From Kiritimatiellia bacterium (lineage in GTDB: Bacteria; Verrucomicrobiota; Kiritimatiellia; SLAD01), in contig SLLF01000072.1 of NCBI GenBank assembly GCA_007134175.1, forward strand, positions 1 to 9,749: 9,749 nucleotides of DNA, written 5' to 3'. Shown piece after piece: positions 7,294 through 9,749 of the stretch. The notes beneath the pieces were generated by a model that saw only the letters and a program-made list of their open reading frames with translations, made no database searches and was not told the origin of the DNA. Position numbers and translations under genes: made by a program. Positions within the stretch are counted from its first letter, which is position 1; each line of letters begins with the position of its first letter.

Positions 7294-7758
7294 ATGAGCA
7301 GATCACAATTGTGGGGCATCGCCATGTTACGGTTAGGTGCCGTTCTTTTGATGACGGCTTGCCAAGCGCCGTCTCATCGGCTAGCGGCAGAAAGTCATGC
7401 ATATCCCGATGCGACTTATCGGGGCGGATTTATGGACGAAGGCGCTATCCAGGTGAACCTTCAGTTCACGCTTGAGGATGGCATCGTGACCGCCGCCTCG
7501 TTCCGGCACTTGGTCGGCGCCGACCCCAACTACAACCTGGATACCGAAGAAGAGCCCTATCGCTCCGTCGTGGCACAATACGAAGAAGCCTTGCAGTATC
7601 TGGTCGGCAAACCGCTCAGCTACAGCCTATCGGACCTCTACGATCCCGGCCAGGTGGTGACCCTGGAGGTCGATGGCTATTCCGGCGCCACGATCCGGGC
7701 GAACAAAATAATTTCGTCGGTGCGCGATGCCCTGAATCGAGGCCCCTACCAGTGGTAG
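7294..7758 (+). CDS. FMN-binding-domain lipoprotein
   Basis: This is a 154-residue exported lipoprotein. A short basic start and a hydrophobic stretch lead to a lipobox-like LLMTAC, with the lipidated cysteine at C23; Met at -3 is less usual. The mature part resembles the FMN_bind domain: an YRGGFxDEGxxQVNLQF strand region near residues 42-60 and, near the C-terminus, D127-GYSGAT133-IRA. In flavinylated relatives such as NqrC and RnfG, the threonine of the SGAT motif carries FMN attached by ApbE, so T133 is the candidate site. The overall pattern recalls the membrane-anchored 'major membrane immunogen' type of FMN_bind lipoprotein. The last 7 nt overlap the radical SAM gene, so the two are probably co-transcribed and translationally coupled. 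A redox role outside the inner membrane is likely; partners are unknown. No ApbE gene is in the window. Confidence 0.8.
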   Translation: MSRSQLWGIAMLRLGAVLLMTACQAPSHRLAAESHAYPDATYRGGFMDEGAIQVNLQFTLEDGIVTAASFRHLVGADPNYNLDTEEEPYRSVVAQYEEALQYLVGKPLSYSLSDLYDPGQVVTLEVDGYSGATIRANKIISSVRDALNRGPYQW

Positions 7759-9041
7759 AGCAAACCAGGAATACATCCCCGGCTCCGGGGCAGACCCGGC
7801 CCTTCCACCTCATGACCAAGCCCGTGGGGCCCATCTGCAACCTGGACTGCACCTACTGTTTCTATCTGGAAAAGGAAAAGCTATTTGGGCGCACAGAGAA
7901 ATTCCGGATGTCGGACGCATTGCTGGAGAAATATATCCGGGAATACATTCAGTCACAAAACAGCTCGGAAATCTCATTCGCCTGGCAAGGGGGCGAACCG
8001 ACCCTGCTGGGAGTGGATTTTTTCCGCAAGGTAGTCGCCTTGCAAAAGGAATACGGCGATGGTCGCCCGATACAGAATGCGTTCCAAACCAATGGCACGC
8101 TGCTGGATGACGAATGGGGTGAATTCCTGGCCGACAGCGGGTTTCTGGTGGGGCTCAGTGTCGATGGCCCGGCGGAGCTGCACGACGCCTACCGCGTGGA
8201 CAAACGGCAGCGTCCGACCTTTGACCGCGTGATGCGAGGCCTGGAATTCCTGCAGAAGCACAAGGTGGAGTACAACACCTTGACCGTCGTGAACCGCAAG
8301 AATTCGAAGCAACCGCTAAAGGTCTATCGCTTTCTCAAATCGATCGGGTCCACCTACCTGCAGTTTATCCCGCTCGTCGAACGCAAGGCCGATACCCAGG
8401 CGCAGGGTATGGGGCTGGATTTGGCTACACCGCCCGATCTCGACGACCCGACCGGCGAGTTCGCCATGGTAACGTCGTGGAGCGTGATCCCGGTGGCGTA
8501 CGGTAAATTCCTTATCAAGATATTTAACGACTGGGTGAAGTCGGATGTGGGCCAGGTCTTCGTGCAAATCTTTGATGTGGCCTTGGGCAATTGGATGGGT
8601 TTGGGGTCCGGGTTGTGCGTCTTTGCCGAAAAATGCGGGCGCGCATTGGCGCTGGAACACAACGGGGACCTCTATTCCTGTGACCATTTTGTCTATCCGA
8701 AATACAAGCTGGGTAACCTGATGAACCAGTCACTGGGCGCCATGGTCGATTCCCCGCAGCAGACGAAGTTCGGTTCGGATAAGTTCGACACCCTGCCGCA
8801 ATACTGTATTGAGTGCCCGGTCCGCTTTGCCTGCAACGGCGAATGCCCCAAGCACCGGTTCATCAAGACGCCGTCCGGCGAACCGGGGTTGAACTACCTG
8901 TGCGCCGGCTATAAACAGTTCTTCACCCATGTGGATCCCTACATGCGCACCATGGCGAATCTGCTGCAACAACGCCGACCTGCCGCCGACATCATGCCGC
9001 TGGCGCGTGAATGGAACGGCCGCCCGCCCAAGCAGGTTTAA
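7752..9041 (+). CDS. Anaerobic sulfatase-maturating enzyme-type radical SAM/SPASM protein
   Basis: Members of this family oxidise a Cys or Ser of a target sulfatase to formylglycine without oxygen. The 429-residue protein has the radical SAM cluster motif C29-x3-C33-x2-C36 (CNLDCTYC), followed by Y38, and QGGEP at 79-83. The SPASM region has eight cysteines: 289, 295, 310, 352, 355, 361, 365 and 384. Their spacing matches, within one residue, that remembered for the Clostridium perfringens enzyme, which binds two auxiliary 4Fe-4S clusters. D311, directly after C310, corresponds to the Asp proposed as catalytic base there. It is cytosolic. The start is a GTG at 7752, with GAGG at 7739-7742 nine nt upstream, inside the end of the lipoprotein gene; the next in-frame ATG (codon 21) is too close to the cluster to be preferred. 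No sulfatase is visible nearby, so the target is unknown, and modification of another peptide cannot be excluded. Confidence 0.88.
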   Translation: MVEQTRNTSPAPGQTRPFHLMTKPVGPICNLDCTYCFYLEKEKLFGRTEKFRMSDALLEKYIREYIQSQNSSEISFAWQGGEPTLLGVDFFRKVVALQKEYGDGRPIQNAFQTNGTLLDDEWGEFLADSGFLVGLSVDGPAELHDAYRVDKRQRPTFDRVMRGLEFLQKHKVEYNTLTVVNRKNSKQPLKVYRFLKSIGSTYLQFIPLVERKADTQAQGMGLDLATPPDLDDPTGEFAMVTSWSVIPVAYGKFLIKIFNDWVKSDVGQVFVQIFDVALGNWMGLGSGLCVFAEKCGRALALEHNGDLYSCDHFVYPKYKLGNLMNQSLGAMVDSPQQTKFGSDKFDTLPQYCIECPVRFACNGECPKHRFIKTPSGEPGLNYLCAGYKQFFTHVDPYMRTMANLLQQRRPAADIMPLAREWNGRPPKQV

Positions 9042-9042
9042 G

Positions 9043-9749
9043 TCAATAGCGAGGCGCCTCGGTGCCGGATGCCAGGTAAGCGTCTTCCAGACGGTCACCT
9101 TCTCGAATCGCGCAGATGTCCACGCCATGGTCCAGTAGCATGGGGATCAAGCGGCGATTTATCGCCGCGCCGCCAAGCGGCTTGTCCTTTGGTCGGCAGC
9201 GGAGCCAACGGGTAGCCGGATTATACTGCAATTCCAATTCGGGAACAGTGGAGGCCAGCCTGTCCCAATCCGGTGCCGTCTCCCAGGTAACCGCGTAATA
9301 CAGACATTGCTGGCTGCCGGTAATCTGTTCCAGCGGGCCTTGGCGTGTACAGCGGCCCGCTTGCAGGAAGACCACCTCATCACAGCACGCTTCAATCTCG
9401 TGCAGGTTATGCGAACTGATGACCAGCGTTTGCCCGGCCGGCTTGGCACGCAGGAAGCGGCGCATATTGACCACTTCGGCCGGATCCAGCCCGCTCAACG
9501 GCTCATCCAGCAGCACCAGTTCCGGGTTCCCAATAAAACACTGTGCGATCATTACCCGTTTGCGCATGCCGTGCGAGAGACTGCGCAGCGGGGCCTCGGC
9601 GCGGTCCATCAAGTGCACCGCATCCAGCAACCTCTCCGCCGTCTTGACCGCCGCGCGGCGGGCCAACCCCTGCAATTCACCATAGAACGTCAGCAGCTCA
9701 CGCGGTCGGGCCTCGGCCGGCAGCAGGGCATCTTGTGGCAGCAAGGTCA
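9043..9749 (-). CDS. ABC transporter ATP-binding protein, 5' end beyond window
   Basis: The frame stays open to the window's right edge, so the start and Walker A lie outside. Reading leftward, the visible 235 codons begin at the Q-loop (LLPQD, Gln at 9735-9733). They continue through a signature motif, SLSHGM (around 9582-9565), a variant of LSGGQ, then Walker B and D-loop LVLLDEPLSGLDP (about 9519-9481) and the switch histidine in ISSHN. About 100 residues follow the switch, a C-terminal extension common in ABC-2 type exporters of the NatA/CcmA kind. The partner permease is not in the window, so the substrate cannot be named. The stop codon is one base from that of the radical SAM gene, facing it. 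The TTG at 9744 is internal and not a start. Confidence 0.9.
   Translation of the reverse strand, partial: TLLPQDALLPAEARPRELLTFYGELQGLARRAAVKTAERLLDAVHLMDRAEAPLRSLSHGMRKRVMIAQCFIGNPELVLLDEPLSGLDPAEVVNMRRFLRAKPAGQTLVISSHNLHEIEACCDEVVFLQAGRCTRQGPLEQITGSQQCLYYAVTWETAPDWDRLASTVPELELQYNPATRWLRCRPKDKPLGGAAINRRLIPMLLDHGVDICAIREGDRLEDAYLASGTEAPRY
9050..9061. repeat. 12-bp perfect palindrome at the radical SAM/ABC junction
   Basis: CGAGGCGCCTCG is self-complementary and begins 9 nt after the radical SAM stop, inside the last codons of the ABC gene. It could form only a small hairpin and has no T-tract, so a terminator role is weakly supported. Confidence 0.4.

Noticed and set aside
7360..7380. CQAPSHR at the lipoprotein's N-terminus looks like a sulfatase signature (C-x-P/A-x-R) that the neighbouring maturase could modify.
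   Set aside because: The arginine is two residues too far along (residue 5 is Ser), and this cysteine is the likely lipidation site of the signal peptide.

Overview
The window is GC-rich bacterial chromosomal DNA carrying seven genes, two of them cut by the window edges. No tRNA, rRNA, CRISPR array, insertion sequence or phage gene is visible. The lineage cannot be fixed from the sequence alone. An anaerobic-sulfatase-maturase-type radical SAM protein, an FMN_bind lipoprotein, an NAD-type isocitrate dehydrogenase and an argH-like start of the 'FTxGRD' kind would fit an anaerobic Gram-negative, for example a member of the Planctomycetes-Verrucomicrobia-Kiritimatiellota group. That placement is an inference of low confidence.

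Layout. Positions 1-80 (minus strand) hold the first 26 codons of a probable argininosuccinate lyase. A divergent intergenic region (81-243) with a 12-bp tandem repeat follows. A plus-strand group then runs from 244 to 5308: a two-domain phosphohydrolase (calcineurin-like phosphoesterase fused to a HAD class IIIA phosphatase), an NAD-dependent isocitrate dehydrogenase with a strong Shine-Dalgarno, and, 15 bp later, the DEAH-type helicase HrpB. The ribosome-associated GTPase TypA/BipA (minus strand) meets hrpB tail to tail with no base between the stop codons. After a second divergent region (7139-7293) come a small FMN-binding lipoprotein and, overlapping it by 7 nt, a radical SAM/SPASM protein with all the cluster cysteines of anaerobic sulfatase maturases. 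The window ends in a minus-strand ABC transporter ATPase that meets the radical SAM gene tail to tail with one base between stops.

How the genes work together. Most are independent housekeeping functions: TCA cycle, RNA helicase, translational GTPase, arginine synthesis. Two units look more specific. One is the phosphoesterase-phosphatase fusion, which could remove phosphate in two successive steps from one metabolite. The other is the translationally coupled pair of FMN lipoprotein and radical SAM maturase, which suggests a shared redox or maturation role. Neither partner's substrate can be read from the window. I see no convincing novel multi-gene system; these two units are the best candidates for a closer look.
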